DNA of 64,000 nt from contig VZSE01012464.1 of assembly GCA_013398275.1 (NCBI GenBank), forward strand, positions 372,001-436,000, given 5' to 3'. The position numbers were made by a program, and so were the translations under genes. The number at the start of each line of letters is the position of its first letter. Within the stretch, counting starts at the first letter, position 1. This document shows, one piece after another, positions 26,641-39,800 of the stretch. The notes under the pieces are model-generated. The model ran no database searches, had not been told where the DNA came from, and worked only from the letters and a program-made list of their open reading frames with translations. The DNA comes from Promerops cafer. Taxonomy: Eukaryota > Chordata > Aves > Passeriformes > Nectariniidae.

Positions 26641-28184
26641 ACAAACATGAAATAAAATTCCAAGCTATTTTATATCTTCCCTTCTTATTGCCTTATGTTG
26701 TCAATGGACATTTGAACTAAATGTTTATAAGTAATTAGCCAGCCATTACTGAAAATAGTTTATAGAAATCTATAGAGTCCATAAATACATTAATAAATTA
26801 ACTTCAAAAAAATAAATTCAGAGGAGTTATTCTGCAAATTCTCAGGTAGAGGGGTAGCAGAGCACTGTAGAGTAATTCTACTATAAAACTAGACATGCAC
26901 AAAAGGCTTGGGTCTGTATAAATAGTCCTGACCATGAAAAAAAAACAAACCCCTAATTTTGTCAGCCACATTCAGTAGAAGAACCAAACTCAGTAATAAG
27001 GTTTGGGCACATAAGCACAAAAAATCAGATGTTTATTCGACAATGCATCTGTTGCCTTGCAACAGTCGAATTGCAAGAAAATAGACACATTTATAAAAAA
27101 ATAAAAGACCTGCAAACAGGAAGGAAATAAACCATTGTGAATATTCAATTTAATATCATGTTTAGCAATTGCTGCAGTGCTCATCAGATATATTATAGTA
27201 GTCAGAACTGGTACAGTCACAAGCCATGATTTTGCAAAATTTCTGTTTCAAGATCTTTACTGAAACTAAAAACAAAATCTTGCTGACTTTAACACAAACA
27301 CATCTGGGTTAGCAAGCACAGCTCTTTGTTGCTCTAACTCATATTTACACTGTTCTTAAATCTCACCTTGAAGAAAGAAGGAATAGCTATTTCAAGAATA
27401 ACAAGTACTGTTGTTATTGAATGTGCTGGGATATTTATTACAATGTCTCTCATCACCTGTAACTATGCAAAGCAGTTATTATTTTTATCATCTGCAGTTA
27501 TTGAACTTCACATTCACCATCACAGAAGCTCATGCTTAACTTTAAACTGGCTTTAAATACTTATTTTTAAAAACAAAGACCTTTTCCTAATTTTTCCCTT
27601 TATGTTTCAGACACTTGGGAACTGCATTTTACTTAATAAGCTGCCCTTGGTGTGACTTGCAAAACATGCAATCTGCCAAAAAAAAAAAAAAAAATAGACT
27701 TGTTAGGCTTTCATATATCATTACATATGTGTGAAAACATGAGGAGCATTAGGCCTTTTCATCTTTGAGAGTTATCATTAAGAGGGGCACTCTTCAGAAG
27801 AAAGCAAGAATAAAAAAAAAGACCATGTCCTAGTTATTAGAAAGTGTATCACCTCAAGATGTTGAATAGCAGTTAATAAGAGCAGAAAGAAACCCTGTAA
27901 CATAGTTTATTTAGTATGAATAAACATCTAAGTGATTGGATTGGCAAAAAAGGATCAAGTATCTCCATTCCCTAGACTTTCCTCTTATAGAACAGACTTT
28001 CAGAAATAGCATTCTTATTGAGCTATATTTCATGATCAGAGAGATCTTTATTCTCCTAGTTGCAATTTAGGATAAAGAAAATATCAGAATCACTCATCTG
28101 TAAAGATACTGTGCATCACAAGGTGCTTTACCCAATGGTAATCTGTTATTTTATGGTTTGTGCTCCCAGCATAGGAAATGGAAG

Positions 28185-28436
28185 AGTCGTAAGTCATCAT
28201 GCAATTGCCTGGGTTGGAAGAGACATTAAAGATCATCAAGTTCCAACCCCCTGTCATGGGCAGGGACACCTTCCACCAGACCACCTTGCTCAGAGCCCCA
28301 CCCAGCCTGGCCTTGAACACTTCCAGGGATGGGGCAGCCACAGCTTCTCTGGGAAACCTGTTCCAGAGCCTCACCACCCTCACAGTAAAGAATTTGTCCC
28401 TGATAGCCAATCTGCCCTCTTTCAGTTTAAATGGAA
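28185..28436 (-). mobile_element. CR1 LINE, 3' end with ORF2 C-terminus
   Basis: Reading the minus strand, this is the last 250 bases or so of a CR1 element. The end of ORF2 is still open (within 28410 down to 28090) and contains VVRLWNRFPREAVAAPSLEV followed by FKARLGGALSKVVWWKVSLP, the C-terminal tail typical of the CR1 reverse-transcriptase polyprotein. The 3' untranslated part has the conserved GGTTGGAA-type block, here as CCTGGGTTGGAAG on the plus strand. The element is cut short at its 5' side near 28436 and lacks the endonuclease and reverse transcriptase domains, so it cannot move by itself. Confidence 0.93.
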
Positions 28437-31400
28437 TAGTTTTAGTGGTGGTTCATGAATACAATTTTTTTTTTTCTGGAAATGGATTAGTGGTCAGTGG
28501 GAACAGTGTGGCTTTACTGACTCTTGCTTTGTATCAACTGGCAAGATACAAATCTGCCATTTTGTAGAAATAACATATAGCTGGCACTATAGTGATTAAT
28601 GGAAAAGGGACTATCTCTGTTCTGATGCTTGAATTATCCTTCTAAATGCACAAGGATCTCACTCTGCTCACTAAACTGAGAACTGCTGTCCTTTCACAGC
28701 ACAGAAAATAAGACCACCATCTGTTTCTTTGAAAATACTTTATCTAAAGAAATTGTTTTAGAAGCAAAGTAAATTCTGAGAATAAAATAGGAAAAATGTA
28801 ATTTGAAGTTGTCACAATACAAATAAATAGGGAGATGAAGATGGATGGTGGTGGGTGGTCTGGAAGCCTGTCTAAAACCATATGGCCTGATCTAAGACCT
28901 AAGATATAAATCAAAAGTTTATGGTTTCCTAAAGAGATTTCAGTTACAAAGACCTAAGTAAATCATTAAGACTGCAGAAACAGAGTCCTATTGTTACCAT
29001 TGCTTATAGTTCTTTTAGTTATTTACGAGTATGGAAGTTTGTTATTTAAATATTGTGACATTTGCAAATGCATTGTATGTTACCATAAACTCCAGTTTAT
29101 AGCAAAACAAACTGCTTCAAGCTGTGCTGGATGTAGCAAATGGAAGCTGCAGGTGTCTAAGGAGTAAATGGATGCCAGCTTGTTAGCTGAGGTGAGAGGC
29201 TGAGGCAATGAGCAGGGTGAACTTGCATAATGAAGAGCAGGTTTCAGGAAAGGCTGAAATTCTGCAAGCAAACGAGAAAAAGAAGCAGAAGCAAAGGTAA
29301 TTTTTTGTTTCTTGAGAGGGTCTGGACATATTAAGGTAAAGCAGGAGCTTATGGTAAGAAACTGGATTTCTGGAGGCACTGGAGGAGGATCACTAGAACT
29401 GTTGAGTGATTATGCAGGAGGTGGTTTGGGCGGTAGACAATGAGGATTCATGGACAACCACCAGTACCAGATTGCCAGACCAAAGACCAAGAACAGCTTC
29501 AGAGCCCTTTTAAGAAGACAGAAGGGAAGGAAACGCTAAGAATAGACTAATTGCTATACTAACAACTCTTTAGTGATGGCTGAAGCTGCTCTTTCCTCCA
29601 ATTAACCCCTCAAAAGGAGTTGCTGTTCCTGTTTCTTCTTGCCCCCATAGCACCACTTACTTTGAATAAAAACCAGCACTTGTGTGGCTGCAGACTGAGT
29701 ACCAGGGAACTAATTCAGCTGCAAAGCAACCTTGCATTCCTTACCTCATAAACATTCTCTCTAAATCAAGGCAAGTCCTTATGCAGGACTAGACTGCCTG
29801 AGGCAGCAACCACTTTCCATGGGGCATGAATAGAGTGAGCAAGTGGGTGTTCAATGATTTGAAAAAGAGCCAAAAACTCAGAAGGAGTCAAACCTCCCCT
29901 GCTATCCAGTAAAGCGGGCATAGACTGTGCCTTCTTCAGGACTGAAGCAGAAGTGACCACAGACATTCAGCAATTGCCACTTCTACCAAATATTATTCAC
30001 AACACAATCTCGCTGAAAATTGTCTGTTAACTAGAAAATTACCATAATGACATTCAAGGACCTATCCACAATCACCTTTAGAGGAAGGTCTCCAATTTTG
30101 TCTTGTACCTGTCTGTGTGTAAATCATGGACCAAAAGCAAATGAGAACTTCCATGCAGCATGAGGTACTGGGTTTAGTAGTTTCCCCCTCAAAATACTGT
30201 CCTTTTAAAAACAATGCAATCATAAATCTTCTTTTCAAACTTGTGTGATCTTATATGTCTGGCAATTTCCAGTATAAAAGGTGTCAGCAATTTTCAGATA
30301 CAAGAGCCTGTTTTACCACCCTACCATTAACATTTTACCATTTACGCAGTTCTCTTCACAGGATCTGTGAAGCTGGCATTATGAACAGTAGGAAGAAACA
30401 AATGCAAAACAAGCTCTTTCTCTGGCTCTTGCCCAGCTAAGTCACAGAAACCCAGAAGCTCACATTTCAATCTTATCAGATTTTCACCACAGGTGAAATG
30501 CTTCACTTTTTAGTTGTGAACTGTATCATATGTGCAGTGCAAAAATGTATAAGTAACAGGAGACAAAATTATCTTGGCACCATCCTTTAGAATTCCACTC
30601 TTCCATCCGTGTGTTTTTTTTAATGAAAGATATCATTGGTGGCAAGATATTACAAGAACTCTAAAGCAGTCGGAAGAAAAGGGGATAAAAACTCAATTTG
30701 CTTACAAAAGAAATTAGGCCTTATTTCAGATACATGTACTCTCCCTCACTTGAACTAAAAACATACTTGAAGTCTAATTTAAGCTGATGATTTCTTCGGG
30801 AGAAATTAATGTTATCTTTACCATGTGGCCATTAACCACTCAGTCAGTGGTGACTGAAACTCTCTTGAACTTCAGTTGTACACAGTGTCAGCTATAACAC
30901 AAGTTCATGTAATGGAAGTGCCCTCTTGTTCTACAAGAGCAGACAGTGCTCAGAAGTTATATGTATTTACTTAGACACTTCACTGTCCTTGCTACTTGTC
31001 ACTGTCACTGAAAAGCATCCCTGAATTTGGCATTAACACTCCAGTGCATTACATCATTGTGTTCTCATTTATAATTGACAAAAAAGTGACACAGAAATGC
31101 AAAATACAGGGCCTAAAGCTAAACTCCTAGATCCTTATGTTGTCGCCTGTGTATCAACAGACTGACCACCTGCAGTTCTAGTTTGCTGGAATGCAACCTG
31201 ACTGGCACCTCACATTCTCCTTCCAACCCCAACCGGAGCAAACCCTAAACCATTAAAAATGATCAGCTTTCTAGTAACAGAGACTAATTTCAGTTGCTTA
31301 ACTTTTGAGGTACTGACTGAAGCACCTTAAACATTATAAGGAGGCAGTGTATATTATTAAATTAGTGGCATGACAGAGCCCTTCTCGGAATGAAGGATGC

Positions 31401-34400
31401 AGATGAATTAGTGGCTATGTAATTAGAGCACGGAAGGAAGATCAAGAGAGAGGTCCCAGAATAGCAAGTCCACACAGCACTGCTGGAAATGATCTGTCCT
31501 GTTCTGGAAGCAGTCTAGCCACATTAGCATGCTGCTCTGCTGTGCCAATAAACCTTTTGAATTTAGAATGCCCTGAGTGTAACTGGATAAAATAAGTGAC
31601 TCAACTCGGGTTGGGAATCGACAAGTCTTAAATCTTGCGTTTCGGAATGTTCTGTTCCACAGCTGAAACAAAGCAGCTTAATTCCGCCTCTGCCTGACAT
31701 TAGTTCTAGTAAAGCTTTCCTGTGATCAAATCTGGCTGTGCTGCTATGCCTGTGTCCCAGACAGGATCCAGTTATTGCTACGCTTCCTCGGTGTGAAAAG
31801 AGATCAGATGCAGTCTCCGACTTCACGATTTCCAGAAAAGTTTTTAAGAAGAAATTCTCCTGGAAAAGAATGCCACAAAAAAAAAAAAAAAACCCAAAAA
31901 AAAAAAAAAAAAAACCAAAAACAAAACAAAAACAAAACAAAACAAAAAAAACCCACCAAAAACCACAAACAAAACAAAAACCCCAAAACAAAACAGAAAT
32001 AGCTTTTCTGGACTCTCATGTATTTACTTACAAACCCCAGCAAACTAAGCACCACAAATCAGAGCTCTGGTTTGGCTCTTTGTAGCTAAATTTCCTAAGC
32101 CTCTACTGAAGCTAAAGAGAGTAATTTTCAGATTTTCTCATTTCAGTTGTATATAATGCAACCCTACTGCTCAGATGTGGTCAAACCATATCACATCTAC
32201 AAGTGCTTCCTTGGTGTCACTTGCTACCCTTGACTACAGTGCAATATGTGGTCAAAATCAGTAAATGTGCTCACTCTCCTCATTTTGGTGCAGATCCTGG
32301 CTTCTCTTCTAAGACAGGAGGCTCTCTTAGCACCTCTGCTTGTGTCCAGCATTCTCTCCTCCCCAAACTGTGGGCGTCCAGTCCCTGTCAAATAATCTGG
32401 CAGTCAGTTTTGTTAGAATGCCTCTTGTCAAAACATGCTAGATGAACCCTCAGCTGGTCACTGGCCCACTTGGCAAAGCTGTTGCCTTGCTTGGCCAGCT
32501 TCTTCCCTATATCCACTATAGTGCCCAAGTGGACCTATTCAAATGCCAACGAGCTTTTTTAACCTCCTCCCTGTCCCTAGCCAAGTATTGCCTGTCATAA
32601 ACAGCACCCATGCAAATGGTGAACATCATGGGAAAAGATTAGAAGCAACACACATGCACAAAATAACCAGGTAAACCAGTTCATGGTATTTTATAAAACT
32701 AATCCTAAAAATCTCCTTTGCTTTTGAGGCTTTGGTCGTACACAAGGTTAAAAAAAGGATGAAAATGTGTTGTTATTCTGTTACAGACAACTCAGGCGGC
32801 TTTGTGTGCCCTGGAATAAAGGAAGACATAAAACTTCTACATAAACTCCTGGGATGCTGTAAAACAACAAGTTTTCAATTTCTGACCCTGTACACTGTCA
32901 GTAAGTATGCCCCGCTTGTTCAGCCTATAAATTTTCAAGGTTATTTTTAAAGTGAAGAACAACAAAAAAAACAAAAACCCAAAAACCTTCTTCTCCTGAG
33001 AAGAAAACCTCATTCATATCAACAAGGAAGGGATTCTTTCTTTTATTAACTCATCCAGACATTAATACTGATACAACTTAAAAAGTTAAATAGGCTAAAG
33101 CACGATACATATTGTATTTTTAATACATTTAAAATTCAGTTTGATTAAAGTCCAGCAGGCAGCATTGTAGGATATAGCCATAACTTCTGTGGTAGTTGTG
33201 AAAGATGTTGCTAGATATGAGCTATGGAACCAATTAGAGCTCCAGTTCAGTCTAAGGAAAAATGAGTCTCCAAAAATAGAACACTTGTATCACATAAAAG
33301 AAAAAGCAGATATACCCATAAACCCAAACTAGAACACCAACACGAAATGAAACTGGAATTTCAAGGAAATGTGATAAAGGTAAATGAAATACCTTCAAAT
33401 ACATTGTGCAAAGATTTTACGCTGAGCATTTCAATTATCCAACATAGGCATGCCAGTGACTACTTTACAGATAGAGCTGAACTGCCTGGTACCAGTATAA
33501 AGATGAAATTAAATGTCTCAACTCCTTTTCCCTCCTTTAGGGACTCAAATGTTTAAAATAATTTACATATACAGGCTCTGCTTATATGCAGCCCGTTTGA
33601 GTGAAGAAAGGACAGTAGAAAAGTTGGCAAAAAGACTGAATCAAAATGTGACTTTTTGTTTTCTCTGAAAATATAAAAATGCGATGGTGCTACAGTGAAC
33701 ACAAGAAAGAAAAATTAAAATGGTGATCTGAATGCCTCTGTATGGAATGATTATTCTTAGTTCAGCTGCCTGTTAGATCACCTCCCTCAGAGTTATGAAA
33801 TGTTATGCTGCACCTTTTACTTTCATCAGTTGTAGCACTCCAGCATTCTACAAAGAAAGAAGAATCATTGATGTTCTAATCTCTACTTAATTTTCTTTTA
33901 GCATTTTTAATCCTTTTCAACTTCTTTTGAGGTACAGCTTCCTTCCAGCTTGCAAAGAGGGCTAATGACATCAATAGACTGCTCATGAGGGCACTTGTAA
34001 CAAAACCTTTGCAAAAAAATTCCAGTGCTTTTGAAATAATTCAAAATTTTTCAGAAGACAAAACTGAACTAGCTTCATCCTCCATCCTACTTCCAATGTA
34101 ATTAAAAAAAAAAAAAAATTACACACACATCTTTTTGTTGTGGCTTTGTGAAATATTATGAAGAAAAACCTCTTGCTTGTCTTTGTGTTTATCAGTGAGA
34201 ATGAAAAAGACTTGCACCAAGTTGGAAACAAGTCAAAATGCCCTTTCTGACTTGTTAATGAAATCCTTCTTATGTACAAAAGGCCTTAATAGTCACACTG
34301 CAAGTAGATTTCATCTTTCTAGAGATTCATTTATTTCAATGAGAAACTAATCTCTTTTGTGGGATTCATATAAAGGATTTGAATTTTAAAATAAATAAAA

Positions 34401-34689
34401 TGAATTGTTTACCTGCAGTAGGTAATAATACCTTTGGAAATGCCATCTATGGATATTGACTACTGAATCATGAAGCATTAACCTGGCACACTTAAGTGAG
34501 TTCATGCTGCAAAAATATAATGAGTCTATGCTTTAGACCAGCACAGAACAAAATGAAGACAAAGTTAAAATTAGATTCCAACCGCACTCAGAAAAATTAA
34601 GGGAAAATTGTAAAAAACACTTTTAGAGAACAGGTTTGGAAATGTATGTAAAAAGCTTCTGCTTGAAGCCTTGCAAATTGCATTTGAAG
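28437..34689. other. AT-rich single-copy DNA, no gene seen
   Basis: About 6 kb with no supported gene. The only named structure is the A-rich tract at 31.9 kb. Frames around it are artefacts of low complexity (poly-Lys on plus, poly-Phe on minus). Confidence 0.65.
31877..31995 (+). repeat. A-rich / CAAAA low-complexity tract
   Basis: Three long A runs are followed by AAAAC-type pentamer units. The 142-codon minus frame and 115-codon plus frame over it are composition artefacts. A similar tract lies at 51.2 kb. Confidence 0.9.
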
Positions 34690-35190
34690 GCACTGACCTG
34701 ACATAAGGTTGGCAATGGATGCAACTGGGGCTTTAATTGGCTAAGCTCGGACATCTGTCTCAAGTGTCAATCCTCCTAACAATAAGATTGATAGATTCAA
34801 GCTAATCGCCAATTAGAGGCAGCTCTTTCAGATCCGGGCTGGGGCTGGAGGAGCTGGATGAACTCGCACAGAGGTGGATAAAACGAGTGTGCAGGAGAGA
34901 GAGAGAGAGATTTCTGTCTGTCTCTTTCCAGAGACCAGGAGATCTTAGGCTGAATTCATAGAGCAAAGCAGCGCAGTAATGAAGGAAAGGGAGAAATGCT
35001 GGCTCCATGACTGCGTGACCAACCTCCATCTCGTCTTAAGGCACTTTGAAGCAATACCCAGTATGGTTTCACTTGCACAGCCATTAGCATCCCTTTCCTT
35101 CTAGAATACAAAGTATTTCAGCATTATGTAATGTGACTGCATTAGCTGCCTGCTTTTCTTCCTCCCCCAAATGCAAATGCATTATCTAGT
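34690..35190. promoter_or_regulatory. Candidate regulatory element with retained CpGs
   Basis: Eight CpG dinucleotides lie within 34741-35040, whereas 34381-34680 has only about one. The segment also contains TAATTGG at 34734-34740 and its inverse CCAATTAGA at 34809-34817, a PBX/HOX-like AGATTGATAGATT near 34786, a GA microsatellite at about 34897-34911 and an octamer ATGCAAAT at 35171-35178. No open frame with a recognisable protein explains it. CpG retention in otherwise CpG-poor vertebrate DNA suggests low germline methylation, as seen at enhancers and promoters. It could be a distal enhancer or a noncoding-RNA promoter. The function is inferred. Confidence 0.4.
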
Positions 35191-35450
35191 CCGTGTATCT
35201 CTTCAACATCCTTCTTAACAGGTTACTATTTATAATAAAAATCATTACGATTCCTTTTGCTCCTAATATGCTTAAACTCATTCTGGAATGTCCTTGCTGG
35301 CTACTGGTTAAAGATTATGTTTTCATTTTCTCTGTAAATTTTCTACCATTTCTAGCTTTGGATATATTGCATTTAGGAAAAAAAAAACCTTCCTTTTTCT
35401 TGCTAGTTTAGCAACTGATTTTCTTTCTTTCTGGCCCAGACTTTTAAAAA

Positions 35451-35550
35451 ACATAGAAGCATAGAACACAGTGAGTTTGAAGGGACCCATGAGGATCGTG
35501 AAGTCCAACTCCTGGCCTCATGCAGGACATCCCAAGAATCTCACCATGAT
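35451..35550 (-). mobile_element. CR1 LINE, 3' end fragment (old subfamily)
   Basis: On the plus strand the landmarks are ACATAGAAGCATAGAACACA (degenerate tail repeats), TTTGAAGGGACCCATGAGG and AAGTCCAACTCCTGGCC, then CAGGACATCCCAAGAATC. This is the reverse complement of a CR1 3' end of the type with a CAACTCCTGGCC block. About 100 bases are recognisable and divergence is substantial. Confidence 0.8.
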
Positions 35551-36719
35551 GATGAACCTTGTATCTTCACTCCCCTTTCCCTCCTCCAGGTTGTGGAATT
35601 GTGTCTTTGTGAACACAGACTGGGTTTTATGGTTTAGAGTTATTGATACTTGGGATTCACATGCAATACCACAATGATACACCATGGGAGCACTTTAATG
35701 AATTATAAGTATATTCAGCACAAAAAAATAGTGCAGTGAATTTGTTCTTCTTTCTTCTTATTCTCTCTCCACTATTAAAAGTTGTTTTTTTGTTTGTTTG
35801 GTTTTTTTGTTTGTTGTTTTTTTTTTTTTTTTTTTTTAAAAAACATTTTANAAGACACATGCTAGTTTCTTTAAATACTCCTTTTGTAAGTACATCTGCA
35901 CAAGTACTTTGGATTTATGTGCTTGTAGAAACATGAAGAAGTGTGAAGTAATGTGGTGGCTTTTGGGAACAAATACTTGTTTCAATTGTTATCTCTCCAT
36001 TCTAGCCCTCATGTCAACAGAAAACTGCTCGTGGAGGCAGCAGCTGAGGTTATAGCAAGAGTTACCAGGTTTGAGAAAGAATAACTGCCAGCACAAAATC
36101 TCTAGCATTGCATAGACACATCTACCACCTAATAGTGCAGTGCTTTTTTTCCCTCAGCAAACCCTAAATGATTCCTGGGGTGACTTAGTAGCATGGAGTA
36201 GACACTAACAGGTACACCACATTAAATGTTCCCTAATAAGCTTTCAAGAAAATCTTCTGCTAATTTGCCTATGACTTAGACACATATATCAGCCACACCT
36301 AGAACAAAAAGAAAGATTTTAGGGTGCCTCAGGAGATGCTTTGCCGTTAACCATTGGAGCTAAGCCTTTTCCAAGAGCAAATGCTTATTAGGTATCTCTG
36401 TACAGCCAAGGTTCTCTGTTTATTGTTAAAAATAAATTCAAAATATCATTATTTATTCATAGCATTATTCAAAATACCTGAATTCATTCTGCAGTGCTTA
36501 ATAGGGAGCCAGTACCTTTGGGGAGGGGGAAGGGGAAGGGAAGAAGTAAAAGAGCTTAGGCTTGCATTTTTACATCTCAGTGGTCAGAGAAGTCTCCACC
36601 TACCTAAAAAGCCCAGGAAGTGACTTCCAGATATTTATGTCTGCACCAAAAAAATCCTGTCTGGTACACAAACATTTTGCAGTGGAGGCTGACTGTGCTG
36701 CTGTTGGCTGGTAATGGAA
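35551..36719. other. AT-rich single-copy DNA with a T-rich tract and one N
   Basis: No gene. The tract at 35783-35837 and the N at 35851 are listed separately. A GGGGAGGGGGAAGGGGAAGG purine tract lies near 36520. Confidence 0.6.
35783..35851 (+). repeat. T-rich tract ending at a single N
   Basis: T runs interspersed with TTTG units end in about 20 consecutive T, then AAAAAACATTTTA and one N at 35851. Unlike 12.65 kb, the sequence on the two sides of this N is not duplicated. The N is probably an unresolved base or contig seam caused by the homopolymer. Confidence 0.85.
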
Positions 36720-36890
36720 ATGCCAGAAATACCTGAAGTCCCAAGGGTTAAATCATTTCTGTAGCAATAATGATCAAGCCATTAAATGTACATGAATATT
36801 TAATTTCAGCTGCACTTAGTTCCAGTCTTAATTGTCAAAACCACTTTGCTAAAAATATGCAAATAAATTATCTATTCTCATTTATGCACC
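36720..36890. promoter_or_regulatory. Candidate conserved noncoding element
   Basis: A dense run of AT-rich factor-type motifs: AATAATGATCAAGCCATTAA, GAATATTTAATTTCAGCTGC (homeodomain core plus CAGCTG E-box), CTTAATTGTC and an octamer-like ATGCAAAT at 36857-36864. No frame, no repeat. Called on motif content only. Confidence 0.3.
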
Positions 36891-39800
36891 ATCTTCACCT
36901 CCAGATTTAGTACAAGGAGTTAAATCCACCAGGAAGCCATTTTAGTGACTTGTTCTGCCAATTTTGTCCACTATACATTAGGACTATGAACTAGGACTAA
37001 GAATAATCAGGGCATCATCCATTCTCCTTCACCACCCTTTCTTTTTACCACTTTTTTTTCACATCTTTCTCATGATCTATTGAAAATAACTCCCCCACAA
37101 TGCCTTGGCTTTATCACCAATGCTTTTCATTAGATCCAGGAAAAAACTCCGCTGTCCAGCTTCAGGCTTTCAAAACAGGCTTACAGTCAAAGTGTGGGGA
37201 TAACTCAGGGTTAAAATCTGATGTGTGGAGCGCAATTCGCTTTAAACATAAAATTATTTTAATGGCACTACTGAAAGTGCCCCTAAGCATTCTCCAGAAG
37301 CTATTAAGCCATTCAGTGCATCCTGCAGTGCTAGAAACTCCATGTACTCTGGCCCAATGACTACTCCATGTGGATCTTTTATCTAGAAGAGCTATATAGC
37401 AATGAGAAACAGCAGTGACTGGCACATTGTAATAAAAAAAAAATATATATATATATATGGCTTATTTTTAATTAGTTTAACTCAGTTTTTTAAGAAAAAT
37501 GTTTTTTTTTTTTCTGCGTTGTCAAGACATGTAGAGATGAAAGCCTTAAAAAGATATTACTTAAATAACTGGAAGAATAAAACGAGGCAAATAAAGGTGG
37601 ACAATCAACAACTATTGGAAACAAAACTTTAAAAAGTAAACTTGAAGTTGTACACTACGGCCATTAGTAAAGAAAAGAGTAGAGGATTAAGTGACAGGGC
37701 ACCTAACCTTAAAGGCAGGCAAAATGCACACCTAATACTTGTGCCTTGAGGCAAAAAGTCTGAATTCATTGAGTTACAAATCCATTTTCCAGTTTTGCCT
37801 GCTAGAGGCCACACAGTCAGAAAGCATTTTCACATCATTTTTTGTAACTCAGCAGAGCAGCTGACTGCTACAATTTAGTACTTTTTTAGAGTGCAAATGA
37901 AGTTATTTTTCTGTCATTGGGAAAATCTGAACTTTGCAAATCCTAATTAAGAGACATTTATTATGTTTCATACGGTGTTTTCAGAAAGATGTATAAATTT
38001 TAAAATATTGCTGCAGATGTGTATGACAACATAACAATCTTTTGCATGGAAGATCTAATGTAGACAATGTGGTTTTATTATATTTGAAGGACTGATTTTT
38101 ATCAAGCTGAATGAATAGCAAAAAATGTTTTTATTAGGCTTAGAAATGTGATCAAATTTGGACTAATGTCATCAAGGTCTAGTGTGCATCCTAAAAGGAA
38201 GAGGAGATCAGGCTCTTTCACCCTCATCCCACTCACCTACCTACTAAAGAAAACAGCAGGTGGGACAAGCTTCAAAAGGAACAATATTGATGGGAAAGGT
38301 GGAAAAAACCACAGCCCTAGAACATATTTGTGAATATGTGAGTGTGAATGTTATGTCTAAGAAAATCTGTTTGTGCATTAATTCAATTACAGTACAGGGA
38401 AGGTTTTTTCAGGAATATTGAACTTCTCACAGTTTCCTTTTTGTTATTATACATGTCTAACTGTTGCAAGGCTACACTACCACTATCTTTATCTTTTCAA
38501 TCTCAGAGACAAAGTGAAATTAATTCAATAAAGAAACATACATTGACATGAGTTATTCCTTCATTTGTTTTCTAATGTTTCTCTAAAGTAAATCAGCAAC
38601 ACAAAAATATACTCCCAGGTTATCCAACTAATGCATTATTCCAAAGGAAAAACTTATGAGCATTGTCATGAAGTGTATGGAGAATTACTCTTCCCTATTT
38701 GCCCTATACTTCCTGCAGCAGACTCCAAACAGGCAATCAAGCTTTGAGGCAGTCTGGCACTGACTGTCCTCTTTTCAAAAAGAAGTTACCACCCTAAAAT
38801 GTAGAGTGTCAAAATCAGTTCTTGGCCAAGCCATCACATCTCAACATCTTATGCTTTCAAGTTGTAAAGCAACAGAACATTATTTATTCCCCTATGCCCA
38901 CACTAAGACATTTCAGGTGTTTAACATTCCTGGTTAACAGAAACAAAAGGTAGATTTGCCACAAGTTATTGTGTAACTTTAGAGAAAACATTAAAGGAGT
39001 TCTATGAGCTCTGGCCTCAAAAATCAGATTTTTTTTTTCCTTTTGGTAGGAGTTTCTGAAGTTTTGCAACACACACTGGGTTAAGTAATTGCAAATAATA
39101 CCAGAAATCAACATTTTCTGGAAGATGCAGTTTGTTATTGTGTAATCACTATTATTCGGAAGCCTAAATATAAAGTCTTATATCATTACTCTTGGTATCT
39201 GTATTGTTATGTATTTTACTAGTAGTATTTTTGAAATAGGAAAAACGCATGTTCTCTGGAAAATGATAGAAAGGAACACTTCCTATGAAATGCAACTTAC
39301 CTACCGTAGCTCTAACAATGTAAGGAATAGGAAGGAAGGAAAAAAAAGGAAAAGGGGAAGGAGGGAAGGAGTCTTCAAGTTGGCATTTATACCAGGAATG
39401 GAGAAAAATATCAGAACCTTCTCCATTTTGTTTTTTTTCCTATTCCACTCAACTCTTTTTCATATTTTCCTCTTCAACACAGAAATATCGGTCCTATGCG
39501 CTGACTCTGGGCTATACCTTATTGCTCAGCATGCTGCTTTCTTTGAATTTCACTCTGTATTGTCCAACTTCCCCGTCTAATGTGACAGAATTTAGAACAT
39601 CTTTATGCGGCAAAGTATATGTTTAATCCCAGGTATGATAAATCCAGAGAATCCCAGAATTGTCTACTGGTAACTATGCATTTTAGCATTCTATTTTCTG
39701 TTTTAAGATCTACTGGCACAGAACAGGAGTAAGGATAAAGCCAGACATTTATATGTTCCTAATCACAGGGAACATGTAGATATAAGAACATGAAACAAAG

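Larger units (their letters stand above)
21701..28184. other. AT-rich single-copy DNA, no gene seen
   Basis: About 6.5 kb with no supported gene. It contains a 20-T run at 22661-22680, a minus-strand frame with one ankyrin-like string at 23.9-24.2 kb, and a motif-rich segment near 26.5 kb (separate entries). No CR1 or LTR was recognised. Confidence 0.6.

Noticed and set aside
31563..32085. Frames of 142 and 115 codons over the A-rich tract
   Set aside because: Poly-Phe/Trp and poly-Lys composition produced by a low-complexity DNA tract.
39640..39665. Possible CR1 tail (GAATCCCAGAATTG)
   Set aside because: The similarity is too short, and no CR1 body follows on either strand.
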